Shown here: positions 45,753 to 56,202 of the stretch, piece after piece
Layout: each line of letters begins with the position of its first letter
How positions within the stretch are numbered: position 1 is the stretch's first letter
Assembly (NCBI GenBank): GCA_018398585.1
Contig: JAGTTD010000026.1
Location: 1,307,001 to 1,371,000, forward strand
Direction: 5' to 3'
Length of the DNA: 64,000 nt
Source: Simmondsia chinensis
Taxonomy: Eukaryota; Streptophyta; Magnoliopsida; Caryophyllales; Simmondsiaceae
Program-made: the position numbers and the translations under genes
The notes under the pieces: model-generated
What the model saw: the letters and a program-made list of their open reading frames with translations, nothing else
Database searches by the model: none
Told to the model about the DNA's origin: nothing

Positions 45753-46030
45753 AAATTCGTATGGGGTTTTTGGCGGAAGTTAGGGCCACGTGCCTGTCAC
45801 GTGCAGGTAGTTAGCATTATCTCTTTTTAGGCGTATTTTTAACTATATTGGCTAATTTTAGTGTATTTTTTTTACCTTTTCTATTTCCATTATTTTCTTA
45901 AATTCCTACTATATAAGCTAATGATTTGTAAGTAGCTCGGGTTTATCCAATATCAATACAAGTCGTCTTCTCCCTCAATTTCTCTTCTATCTTGTACGAA
46001 TTGGATCTAGGAATTGAGCTTTTGGTATCA
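45753..46030 (+). repeat. gypsy-2 3' LTR
   Basis: Aligns with 40992-41292 and ends CTTTTGGTATCA. It is preceded by a T run (45726-45739) and a G-rich stretch that may include the polypurine tract. Confidence 0.8.
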
Positions 46031-46376
46031 TAACTTAAGCAATTCTAGGGGCCCCCGAATTCTCGGAGTTGTGATTTTTAAGTATCAATTGTTAATATTA
46101 CTAAATTTTGTATTAAAATTTTAATAATTTATTATATTTTAAAGGCTCTTAGATTAAAATTTTTATTTGAGATTCCAAAAATATCAAGACTGGCCCTAGT
46201 CAACGTTTTGGGTGGTTATGTGTAAAATTAGGGAGGGTGAAGTACACAAGATGCATGCTTTTGATCACATCCTTATGAAAGTATCCATATTGGATTACTC
46301 AACTTTTGTGATCCACACATAAACTTCAACGTGTTTTGCTTTTTCACTTGCTTTCTTTCTACCAACTCTTTTAGCT
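46031..46376. repeat. tandem duplication, unit 1 distal part
   Basis: GCAATTCTAGGGGCCCCCGAATTCTCGGAGTTGTGATTTTT, the AT-rich block and TTTTGATCACATCCTTATGAAA to CCAACTCTTTTAG match 47217-47736. In this copy the TATCAATTGTTAATATTACTAAA segment (46083 onwards) is uninterrupted, whereas unit 2 carries a SINE there. Confidence 0.8.
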
Positions 46377-46600
46377 AGGGATGGCAATGGACATAAAATT
46401 TGCTACCTTTGCGCTATGGGATGTGCCCGGTTCACCGAATTATTACCCAATGGGTCTTTCTTTTGCACAAGTGGTTTGGTTTCTCCAATTAGTCTTCAAA
46501 TATGCTTCAATAATGCTTGATTTTGCCAGAATTCTTCTTTCGTCCGCTCTGATGTATACCACATGGAAAATGTACCAAAATAACAACCAAACACACATGT
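46376..46600. repeat. mixed fragments of TAGGGATGG element and retroelement repeat
   Basis: TAGGGATGGCAATGG is the terminus of the family at 39056-39617, without the matching end. The remainder (AGTCTTCAAATATGCTTCAATAATGC) matches 38350-38390. No gene is seen. Confidence 0.4.
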
Positions 46601-47195
46601 AGAGGCCAAATATATGGCAAGAATGGGAAATAAAACATGTAAAAAATCAATCGCATCAAAAACTCTCTCTCAACTAGAGGGAAAAAACCACGAGACTGAA
46701 ACGGGTGCCTCATCAACATCATTGTAACTATTGCCCCAGTAAGTTACCAACCCTCTCAAAGAATAATTGCTACACGGCGAGTCACCAACCCTCCTTAACG
46801 TAGCTTCTGCATAGCAAGTCATCAATTCTCTCACAACGTAAGTTTGGATAGAGGAAGTTACAAAACTCTCATCAATACATTTCAATCAAAATGCCTCTTA
46901 ACATCAACATCTCACCCTCTCCCTGCTAGGGTATCCCCAAAGTACTCTTTACAAATCGCTCAAACCACCTTCAACTTTAAACTCTATTTATAATTAAGGT
47001 ACCTAAATCTAATTTGATTTAGAATATCAATTCAAATTTAACTTATTTGTATAACTTAATATAAATCATATTCCATAAAATCAAATCATAATTGAATTTA
47101 AATCATATCAAATCAATATATTTCTGAGACCCTCTCATAACACAAACACAAATTTGACACAATACGACACATTTGTCATCGTAAAAACCAGACAT
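46600..47195 (+). repeat. LTR-like repeat, family L (unit 2)
   Basis: Parallel to 39690-40950 without the inserted element: AACTCTCTCTCAACTAGAGGGAAAA, CCACGAGACTGAAACGGGTGCC, GCTACACGGCGAGTCACCAACCC, TTTGGATAGAGGAAGTTACAAAAC and CATTTGTCATCGTAAAAACCAGACATAACC. Confidence 0.65.
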
Positions 47196-47736
47196 AACCC
47201 CAAATAATCAAAGCAATTCTAGGGGCCCCTGAATTCTCGAAGTTGTGATTTTTAAGTATTAATTATTAATATTACTAAAAGGAAAAAAATGAACATACCC
47301 AGTGCCTCAAGGGCTCCCGCCTACACAGGGTCTGGGGGGGTGGATGTACACAGCCTTCCCCCTTCAGGGTGTTAACCTGAAGAGAGGCTGTTTCCCAGTG
47401 CCCCCAACCTGAGGGTGAGGACTTCCCAGGAGGTCAACAATCCTGGTACTACTCTCGCCCAAGCACGCTTAACTTCGGAGTTCTCATGGGATCCGGTGAC
47501 AGCATGATGGTGCCCTCTTTGGTTAATTATTAATATTACTAAATTTTATAATTAAAATTTTAATAATTTATTGCATATAAAATTTTCTTATTTGAGGCAC
47601 CAAAAATATAAGCAACTTTTGATCACATCCTTATGAAATTGTCCATATTGGATTACTCAACTTTTGTGATCCACACATAAACTTCAACGTGTTTTGCTTT
47701 TTCACTTGCTTTCTTACTACCAACTCTTTTAATCTT
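47196..47736. repeat. tandem duplication, unit 2 distal part (with SINE)
   Basis: GCAATTCTAGGGGCCCCTGAATTCTCG and TTTTGATCACATCCTTATGAAATTG to CCAACTCTTTTA match unit 1 (46031-46376). The copy is interrupted by the SINE at 47280-47522. Confidence 0.8.
47280..47522 (-). mobile_element. 5S rRNA-derived SINE, full-length (copy 3)
   Basis: A 243-bp insert lies between perfect 21-bp direct repeats (47259-47279 and 47523-47543). On the minus strand the 5S-like head (about 47522-47412) reads GAGGGCACCATCATG, CACCGGATCCCATGAGAACTCC, AAGTTAAGCGTGCTTGGGCG, AGAGTAGTACCAGGAT and GACCTCCTGGGAAGTCCTC. The body follows (GCTGTTTCC inverse, ATCCACCCCCCCAGACCC, GGCGGGAGCCCTTGAGGCAC) with a T-rich tail. The unoccupied site is visible at 46083-46105. 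Confidence 0.93.
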
Positions 47737-47849
47737 AATAAATTATTGTTCTTTAAATCACTATTTTTAGTATTAAATATTTTACCATGAGTATGGAAAT
47801 TTTTAACTTAATTTTTTTTTATTTGTTTGAAATTCTATTTTAAAAAAAC

Positions 47850-48256
47850 ACTTAGATATCTTAAGGTTTAAATATTTATCATTTAGTTAATATATACAAT
47901 AAGATACTCTAAGATTTAAAAAATTTATTAGTTATATACCCTAAAGTTTAAAAATTTAAGCAATCATGTACCATTTTTAAAAATTATATAGATTTTTATT
48001 AAAAATTACTAACATAGAATATAGTTACAACAATATAAAAAGTCTTCTATCATAATGTTATTGCAATCATGCATTGCATTAATGTTTTATAGTGAAAAAT
48101 ATTTGAATTTTCACAAAAATTCATCAAATTCTAGCTTAGCATAGCAAGTAATAAAATTTTAAAACCTCATGATATCTCATTGTATATATTAAAATGTCAA
48201 AATACTTAGTGATAAATGACCAAACCTCAGAGTACCTAAGTAATAATTTTTCTAAA
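47850..48256. repeat. long-TIR AT-rich element (third copy)
   Basis: CACTTAGATATCTTAAGG...TATCATTTAG on the left is inverted on the right (CTTAGTGATAAATGACC...CAGAGTACCTAAGTAATAATTTTTC). It has the same plan as 31585-32146. Confidence 0.5.
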
Positions 48257-48259
48257 AAA

Positions 48260-49106
48260 TAAATTTTTTTTCCTAAAATGGCAAGCAAAAATTAAAAAAT
48301 TTTAAAATAGTTTACAAAAATTTTAAATTTTGAAAATAGCACGTCCATTCAGGATTTCCTTGTCACATAATCAACGATAAAACGGTCAATTTGCAAAACT
48401 ACGTTTTAAAAAAAATAAAATTACCTATCATTTCTATATGACATAAGCAATACGACCCTTAATTTTCTTTTAAAAATTTAATTTTTCGTTTGTTTAGTGA
48501 TATACTATAAATTGATCATTTATCTCTGTTTATGTGGCAATGAAATGCTAACTGAACGTAATATTAAAAAAATTTATGTATTATTTTAAGGAAAAAAAAT
48601 ATCTAAAAGGGGTTTTTTTTTTTTTTTAATTAAAATCACTCATATATTTGCATACGTTCTAACTTCGGATTATGTTTTCTTTTTCTTATTTTTTTGGCTT
48701 TTTTTTTTGGGGGTGGGGGGCGGATTTTTGTATTTATTAATAAAATATTTAGATACAGTATAATTAATAATAATTAATCTAAAAATAATCTAATTATATA
48801 TCAATATACCAAAATATAACCTAACTCTTTTGACCAAAAAAAAATCCAACTCTAACTTTTATACAGAAAATAAAGAAAATTTAAAATTAATTTTTAAAAG
48901 ATAGTGAATTAATGCCTAAGCATGGCATGTGGTATGACGCTTCGATAATATATTTTTTTTCTATTTATTTTTGGTTTAACTTGATTTCTTTTCCCACCTA
49001 ATCAAGCTAAAAATATGTTTTTCCCATAATTGAGTACAATCCCACAAAAAGGCAACATCTTGGGACAAAGAACAAACAAAACAACCGAGGAGTACAACAA
49101 GAAAAC
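48260..49106. other. no gene seen
   Basis: Very AT-rich sequence with several T homopolymers (48616-48628, 48703-48710) and a G run. No gene, RNA or bounded repeat is recognised. Confidence 0.3.
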
Positions 49107-49679
49107 TAGGGCTGCTAATGAGCCGAGCTGAGCCACAGCTTGCTTGGCTCGGTCCAGCTCGTTAACTAAATGAGACCAGCTCGGTATCAGTATCATTTAT
49201 CTAACTGAGTCACATATCTGTGCTCGACTTAGCACGTTTACTAAATAAGATCGGCTCGGTATCGGTATCATTTAGGTTTGATTATTTGGCGAGCTGGCTT
49301 ATTGATTTTTGCCTGCTCATTGCGCACATTTACGAGGCTCGTTAAACTCATTTATTAGGCTTGTTAAACACAGTTTTGATTATTGTTACTTGAAATAAAA
49401 TAATTCATGCATGAAAATTGAAAATAAAAAAAAAAAATTTAACTCAATTCCATAATGTAGACATACGATCTAATAATCAAGCTGGCTCATGAGTCCATAA
49501 ACAAGCCGTGAACCTTTTGAGCCGAGTCGACCTCGGTTCGATTTGACACTTTTATTTAAATGAGCCGCCCTTAAATGGATTGAATAGGCTCTCGATTCGG
49601 CATAGACAAACTCAAGCTGAGCCCTTAAAGAGCCGAGTTAAACCGGCTCGAGAGCTGGCTTCACTCATTTGCAATCCTA
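49107..49679. mobile_element. hAT-like GAGCCGAG-rich element
   Basis: TAGGGCTGCTAATGAGCCGAG and CACTCATTTGCAATCCTA form the inverted termini. Flanks AAGAAAAC and TAGAGAAC agree at six of eight bases. The interior is GCTCGGTATCGGTATCA-type words. It has no coding sequence. Confidence 0.65.
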
Positions 49680-50119
49680 TAGAGAACAATGAACAAGTCA
49701 AATCAAAAATACGTAAAAGAAAAATATATTATCGGAGCATTCCAATTTAGTATTTTTAAAATTAAATTTTTAGAGTTTGATTGTTTTTAGATTAATTTTA
49801 GAGTTTGGCTATTTTTTGGTAAAAAAAGTTAGAGTTGGATTATTTTTTAATAAAAAAGTTAGAGTTAAATTATTTTTTTATTACCAAAAAAAATCAAGTT
49901 ATTTTTAAATTAATTATTTTATAATTAATATACCTTAATAAATGGCGATTAGTTATATAAAAGGCAAACCTTCATCTTTTCATTGAGTAGTCAAATTGAT
50001 AAGCGAGGAAAGGAAATGGGAGAGAAACTGCAGTTAGCCACGTGTCACTCACATGATCTTTTCATTTTCTCCGACCATATTCTCCAACCTACGCTCTTTA
50101 CAGCGCGTAGTTGTCACTC

Positions 50120-51035
50120 TTACTACATTTTAACTCAATTTATCACCTAGATTTTTACCCTTTTTAACATTTATTATTGGATAATATTTATAGAGATCAC
50201 CCAAATATTTATCAGAATCAAAATAATCTTCCAAACTTTTAATTTTATTAAAGATACTCATCAAACTGTTAATTAAATTAATATGATCCTCAATATTAAT
50301 ATCACCAAACACACCTTCTAAACTATTGATAAAAAATTTAATGTAACCCCCTCAACTTTCAATTATATATCAAAGAAACTTCGAAACTATTAACAAAAAT
50401 CAATTTCAATCCCCAGTTATAAATTTTATCATAGACATCCAAAATTATTTAAGAAATTTAGGAAAAATAATGGATTAGATGCCCTAATGTTTTGGAATAT
50501 ATTTTATAGGTACGTTAAAATTTTAAAGTATTTTTAAAATACTCTGGACTTTCATAACTTTTTTTCAAGTATTTCTCGCAAAACTATATTAATATTACGT
50601 TAAATATAAATGATTCTTTTTACTTAGTTAAATTATTTTTAAGTACCATATTCGGTTAATTTATTGGAATTCTTACTAAGTTATGGAATGGTATCTTAGA
50701 AAAAATTTATCAAAGTTCAAGTTTTCATAAAAAACATTTTAACAACCTTAGGGCACCAGAAATATATATTATCAAATCTCAAATGGCCGAACTAAATTTT
50801 CTTTTAATTGTTTCGGATATCTTTCATAAAATTTTTTGAAGTTAGGGGATCAAATTGATTTTAGTTAATCGTTTGAGCAATGTCTTTAATGAAATTAGAG
50901 GGGGAGAGGGCCACATTGATTTTGACCAATAGTTTGGAAATGTCTTTGATGAAATTAAAAGTTCGGGAGGTCACTCTGATTTTGATCAATAGTCCGGGAG
51001 GTCTGTTTGATATTTATCCTTTATTATCTAAGGTT
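50120..51035. repeat. foldback-type repeat with inverted arms
   Basis: The left arm (ATATTTATAGAGATCACCC, CTTCCAAACTTTTAATTTTATTAAAGATA) is inverted in the right arm (TTTGATGAAATTAAAAGTTCGGGAGGTCAC, TCCGGGAGGTCTGTTTGATATTTATCC). Within each arm, units of about 65 bp repeat (GTTTGGAAATGTCTTTGATGAAATTA and variants). Confidence 0.5.
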
Positions 51036-51039
51036 ATTT

Positions 51040-51225
51040 GAATTTTAGTGTCAACGTTTGTGTAAATAATAAAAGGTACCTAACCTTGTTGATATATTTT
51101 TTTAGTCCCTTAAAAAAAATAATTTCTTCGTATTAGTAAATAAGACCTTCTCTGGCATAACAATGTCATATTCAAGGAAACAATTGACATGAGAGTACTA
51201 AAATGTAAATAAACTCTATTATTTT
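51040..51225. repeat. fragment of TIR repeat family (as 20271-20803)
   Basis: GAATTTTAGTGTCAACG at the left and AGTACTAAAATGTAAATAAAC at the right are inverted. The interior is short (CCTTCTCTGGCATAACAATGTC). Confidence 0.4.
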
Positions 51226-51627
51226 AATACCCTTATATTTAGGATCTATTTGTTATCATTTTTTATGTGTACCTTTGTTGTTGTTATGATAAATTAATTA
51301 TTTTGTTCAAAAAACCACAAACCATAAATAGAAATTAAATAATACCAAACATATACAATATGAAATTGGATGGTTTGAAAACTTTATCTCTCCGGTATCT
51401 TAAAGTTTGAAATTGCAATTCCGCTATTCATTTATGTGAATTGGGTTTCATTGAAAATCATAGATTCTAATCCCTTGAGATGGAGAAAGGAATTGTGTTA
51501 CAAAAAAAATAAATTAATGATATGTCGTTAAATAGTATTTTAATATGTAGCCTTATTTTAGTGATAATTTAGGTTATTTTTTCTTTTATTAAGTATTTGC
51601 AATATTAGTTAGTTATCACCTCCCCAT

Positions 51628-51873
51628 CTAAAAAAAGAAACATACTCAATGCTTCAAGGGCTCCCGCCTACGCAGGGTCTGGTAGGGGCGGATGTATGCA
51701 GCCTTCCCCCTTTAGGGTGTTAATTTGAAGAGAGGCTATTTCCCAGTGCCCCCAACCTGAGGGTGAGGACTTCTCAAAAGGTCACCCATCCTTGTGGTAC
51801 CCTTGCCCAAGCACGCTTAACTTCGGAGTTCTAATGAGATCCGGTGACCGAGTGTTGGTGCCCTCTTTGGCTG
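51628..51873 (-). mobile_element. 5S rRNA-derived SINE, full-length (copy 4)
   Basis: Target duplications TATCACCTCCCCAT (51614-51627) and TATCACCTTCCCAT (51874-51887) differ at one base. The minus strand has GAGGGCACCAACACTCGG, CACCGGATCTCATTAGAACTCC, AAGTTAAGCGTGCTTGGGC, the damaged box C region and the shared body ending AGCCCTTGAAGCATTGAGTATG plus a T-rich tail. Confidence 0.9.
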
Positions 51874-52049
51874 TATCACCTTCCCATTGATAGAATTAGA
51901 TTTGTAATGGAAGTTATGAATGAAAAGTAAATAAAATTCTCCCCTTCTCCTACTATTCTCTCCCCTTCTCTTACTATTATCTGTCATTAGTTAAGCTTTA
52001 AAGAGTGCAATTTAGCCACTTTTTCTTATTTTAACTGTAACAAATTTTA

Positions 52050-52740
52050 ATTTATTATAAGTAACCTAAACTGACAAAAAAATTCAAAATGACCCTACTT
52101 TAATGACTCAAATTCAACTTGACATAAACTAACTTGAACCTGACATGATAAATTGCAAATTGAAAATGACAACCTGAAATATACAAATTCTGAGATGACT
52201 CAAACCCGTGGATCCTATCTAATTTGGAGTTCACTTGAACTTGATCAGACCCAGATCATCCAAAACATGAGATAACCTAACCCAATTGACCCAAAATCTA
52301 AAGATGACTCAAAGACAAAAAGATCCAAATTGAGTCAGTATGATCTAAATTTAATCAACTCCAAGTAACACAGAAATGGAAATGGCGTGCCCTTATTTAC
52401 CTGAAATCCAAGATTGGTTGATCATACCTGACTCAAACTCGACCCTGCTAACCCGAATCTCAAAGTGAACTCATCTAATTAACCTAAAATTGAGCACAAT
52501 ACAATATGACCCAACTAATACATGGCCCAGCTTGACTCGAAAGTCAAAATGAATTAATGCTAAATAATCTAATTCAAACCCAAATCTGACCCCAATTGAC
52601 TTAAAACCTCTAATGATCTAACTTGATTGACTCAGAACTCAAGATGATTAGTTATATGATCAACAAGGAATTGAATTCCATCATAATTCTAATTCTAATT
52701 TATTAGAATGAAACCTGAATTTCAGAGTCCAATATTAAAA
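52050..52740. repeat. GACCC-type degenerate repeat (inverse of 4790-5725)
   Basis: TGACCCAA, GACTCAAA and CTTGACxxx words repeat irregularly. The right end (ATTCCATCATAATTCTAATTC) mirrors the GAATTAGAATT/GATGGAATT block at 4785-4810. Confidence 0.5.
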
Positions 52741-53763
52741 TGGTATATTATATATTAATATCTTAAAATTTAGTATATTAATTTTTCGGTACACGAACTC
52801 TGTCACTAACTTTTTAGTTCAAAAAGTTACTTGTATTTAAAATAGTCTAAACAATAGAGTGAAAAAAATAAAACTGGAGCTTATTTTGCATTATTTCACA
52901 ACACTATTTAAATTATTTTATTAAATATATTTAATTTTTTAGACTAAAAAATACTTTATAGAAATTATAAAGTAAAAAACTAATTCCCTAAAGGCTTGCT
53001 TGGGATTAATTATTTTAGAAAAAAAAAGTATTTTTTTCTTAAAAAAGTACTTTTCTAAGATTTGAGAATATTTTAAAACTGTGAAAAAGTATTTTTTATT
53101 AAAAATAGAAGCTGTTCTTCCGTTTTTAATTAGAAATAGAAATTTGGTGCTTCTTCTTTTGAGCAGAAGCAGAAGTAAAAATTAAATAATTGAGAAAATT
53201 TATTTTATATACCCTAAAATTTGTTAATATATTTCAAAACTAATTTACATATGTTAAAAAATATATTAAGTATAAAAAAAAAAATTTAACAAATAATAAT
53301 ATATTTACAATATTTAAAAATATTTTAAATATTTGAAAAAAACTTCATATTTGAAAATATTTTAATTTTCTTAAAAAATTAAATATTTTTACAATATTGA
53401 GAAATTTTTTTTTATGAATATTAAAAAATATTTCAAATATTTAAGAAATGTTGATATATTTAGAGAATATTTTAAATAATGAAAAAATATTTTAAATATT
53501 TAGAATGGTTCATGGGTAATTTTTTCAACTATAAAAGACTTTTGTTCATATTTTTTCTAGTAAATTTATACAAATTTTTTTTTAAAATTGGTCAAATACT
53601 CACAATAATACCATAAGTACTTTTTTACTGATTGGTTAAATATAAATTACTTATTTAAAATAACACTTTTTACCAAAAATGCTTCTAAAAAAAGTAATTT
53701 TTTTACAACAATCCCAAATAGGCTCTAAATCTCAAAGTAATAATTCATAATTCAACTTTAATT
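52741..53763. other. no gene seen
   Basis: Extremely AT-rich sequence with ATATTTxAAATATTT foldback words between 53200 and 53510. No gene is recognised. Confidence 0.3.
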
Positions 53764-54538
53764 TTAAGGTAAATTATAGAAAACCTCCTTATCTTTTGTT
53801 TTAAAAATAGAAAATCCCCCTCATAAATAAAAGCACTTACAAAACCTCCTCACTCATAAAAAATTATCACTTAACCCCTATACAACTTTTTTTGACCATT
53901 TTGCCCCTCAAAAGTGAGGGGATAAATATTTAATTATATTTTTAGAAGGGTGTTTTATATTATTAGGCAAAAATTAGAAAAAATTTATGTTTTTTGCAAT
54001 AGAATTAAGAAAATTTTATATATTTATAAAAATATAATTATTTAATTAATTATAGTAATGATATTATAAGTTTAGAAGATAAAAAATATTTTTAAAATTT
54101 TATAAAAAATATTATAAGATAAAATAAAATATTTTTATTGATATTATAATGTCACTATTATATAATTAAGTAAAAAATTAAGTTTTATAAATATAGATAA
54201 CCCTTTTTTTCATAGATATAAATTTTTTTTATTTTTTCTTAAAATATAAAATCTTACCTAAAAATAAAATTAAATACTTAAGTATTTTATTTTAAAAGGT
54301 AAAATGACCAAAAAAAATTATTTGAGGACACAGTAATAATTTTTTAAAAGTGAGGGAGTTTAATGTGATTTTACAACAACAACAAAAACAACAACAGTCC
54401 CAGTGTCTTGCGGCTCCCGCATAATGTGAAGTTTAATGTGATTTTATTTGTAAAAAAAATTTATAAATAATTTTATTTATAAGAAAAATTTTATATTTTT
54501 AAAGTAAATGTCACAAAATTTTCTACAACTTACCCTTA
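53764..54538. repeat. AT-rich MITE-like repeat with nested SINE fragment
   Basis: TAAGGTAAATTATAGAAAACCTCC at the left is inverted at the right (TTTTCTACAACTTACCCTTA). The left interior (CTCACTCATAAAAAATTATCAC) pairs with AATTTTTTAAAAGTGAGGGAG near 54340. A SINE fragment is inserted at 54374. Confidence 0.5.
54374..54429 (-). mobile_element. 5'-truncated SINE (body end only)
   Basis: Fifty-six bp lie between perfect 17-bp repeats AGTTTAATGTGATTTTA (54357-54373 and 54430-54446). On the minus strand the insert is GCGGGAGCCGCAAGACACTGGGACTG followed by a TTG-repeat tail. Its length suggests extreme 5' truncation during insertion. Confidence 0.88.
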
Positions 54539-54759
54539 ATTTTTTGTACTAAGCAAAGCATAAAAGGTGAAAGCAGTAATTCTGTCGCGAGTGAAGCACA
54601 CGCGAACAGGTAGCGAGTGTGACAAAATTTAACCACGTGGGTTGGTGTGACTTTTGTTGCGCTATAAACAAGTCAACTAGGGCGGCTTTTTGTCTTCATG
54701 TTGACCATTCTTAGTTATTTATTATTATATTTAAAATTTATTGTATACTTATCATCAAG

Positions 54760-54950
54760 ACCTCGGCTGGCTCGAGCTCGTTAAAAACTTGTTAAGCGCT
54801 AATAAAAATCTCATTAAGAGCTTGTTAATATTTTGTATCAATTTTCAAAAGTAGTTTGATAATGACTCGAAAGTAACTTTAACAACTCAACTCAGTAGCG
54901 AATTCGCCTTGATGGCAAGTTCAAATCGGCATATTTACACATCTTCTTAC
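54760..54950. mobile_element. GAGCTCG-rich element fragment
   Basis: CTCGGCTGGCTCGAGCTCG, GTTTGATAATGACTCG and the end CATATTTACACATC belong to the GAGCTCG family. Both ends are decayed. Confidence 0.4.
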
Positions 54951-55162
54951 ACTTACTTCACGTGTAGTTGTTATAAGAAATGAATTTCTAGAAAATTATA
55001 GCTTTTCATAAAATTTTAATTCTTGTCTAAACCAAACAAGCGAACCACACCTCAACTTTAATGGAAAAAAAAAAAAAAAACGCGAAAACAAGTCGGCATT
55101 CACATTAGATATGTCTTTCTCCCTCTTAAATGTCTTGACCTTCACATTTCCAAACTTTCCCA

Positions 55163-55232
55163 ACAACAATAACAACAAATCCAGTGCTTGCAAAGGGCTC
55201 TCTCTAAAGTAGGATCTGGGGAGGATAAATGT
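55163..55232 (-). mobile_element. 5'-truncated SINE upstream of RLK gene
   Basis: ACATTTCCAAACTTTCCCA (55144-55162) and ACATTTCCGAACTTTCCCA (55233-55251) are 19-bp duplications with one mismatch. The insert on the minus strand reads CCTCCCCAGATCCTACTT, GAGCCCTTTGCAAGCACTGG and a TTGTTATTGTTG tail. It ends 210 bp before the RLK start codon. Confidence 0.88.
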
Positions 55233-55442
55233 ACATTTCCGAACTTTCCCACTCCCTCCAAAAAAGTGCAACTCCCACCACCTTCGATCTCGTAATCAAT
55301 CCACTTGCCAATTTGTTTCCGAAAAACGACGACTAAAAATAATCTCAACACGCCGTCAACTAATGAGACGGAGACCAACACTTCCTTTTAAATGTTCTTA
55401 CCTTAACATTTCCTCACTTTCCCACTCCCACCACCCGCCACT

Positions 55443-56202
55443 ATGACCGCGACGCAACCGCACCGTCGCCACCACCACCACCTCCTCCTCTTTCTCCTCT
55501 CTCTCGTCGCCACCGTCGTCTCTGACGAACTCGATCCCCTTCTAACACTAAAATCCTCCCTCCAATCCTCCAACCCCACCCTCTTCTCCGCATGGACACC
55601 CACCACTCCCCCTTGCAACTTCACCGGCATTACCTGCAATCACCTTAACTCCGTCACCGGAATCCACCTCTCCCGCCAACACCTCGCCGGAACCCTTCCT
55701 CTCTCCACCCTCTGCCGCGACCTCCCCGCCCTCGAAACCCTCGAACTCGGGTTCAATTCTCTCTCCGGCTACGTCTCCGACGACCTCAGAAACTGCACAA
55801 AGCTTCAGTTTTTAGACTTGGGCAATAATTTTTTCACCGGCCCAGTTCCAAATTTATCATCGTTATCACAATTAAAGTATCTTTATTTGAATAGAAGTGG
55901 ATTTTCTGGGGAATTTCCATGGAATTCATTGAAAAATATGAGTAATTTGATTCAAATTAGTATTGGAGATAACCCATTTGAAATCAGTGAATTTCCAAAG
56001 GAGATTTTGGGGCTCAAAAATATAAATTGGATATACTTATCGAATTGTAGTATAACTGGGAAAATACCATCAGAAATTGGGAATTTGTCAGAGTTGATTG
56101 ATCTTGAAGTTGCAGATAATTACATAAGTGGGTCGATCCCAGTTGAGATTTCAAAGTTGAAGAAGCTTCTGCAGCTTGAATTGTATGATAATATGCTGAC
56201 AG
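55443..56202 (+). CDS. RLK7: RLK exon 1
   Basis: ATG at 55443 starts MTATQPHRRHHHHLLLFLL. This exon covers the signal peptide, cap and the first LRRs to YDNMLTG. The donor is GACAG/GTATAC. The frame beyond 56202 is intronic. Confidence 0.9.

Larger units (their letters stand above)
40992..46030 (+). mobile_element. second Ty3/gypsy retrotransposon, heavily decayed
   Basis: LTRs lie at about 40992-41292 and 45753-46030, with a tRNA-iMet primer site next to the first. Plus-strand coding remnants run in order: gag, protease, RT, RNase H, integrase. Every domain is broken by stops or shifts. The RT and RNase H phrases resemble Reina-type chromoviruses (inference). No clear 5-bp target duplication could be set. 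It lies in unit 1 of the tandem duplication. Confidence 0.9.

Noticed and set aside
46381..46885. Short frames on both strands near 46.4-46.9 kb
   Set aside because: They overlap a decayed MITE end and the LTR-like block of the tandem duplication, with no domain.
51628..51873. Cassandra TRIM LTR (also carries 5S sequence)
   Set aside because: Duplications are 14-21 bp rather than 5 bp, no second LTR or primer site is present, and copies end in T-rich or TTG tails with 5' truncation, as SINEs do.
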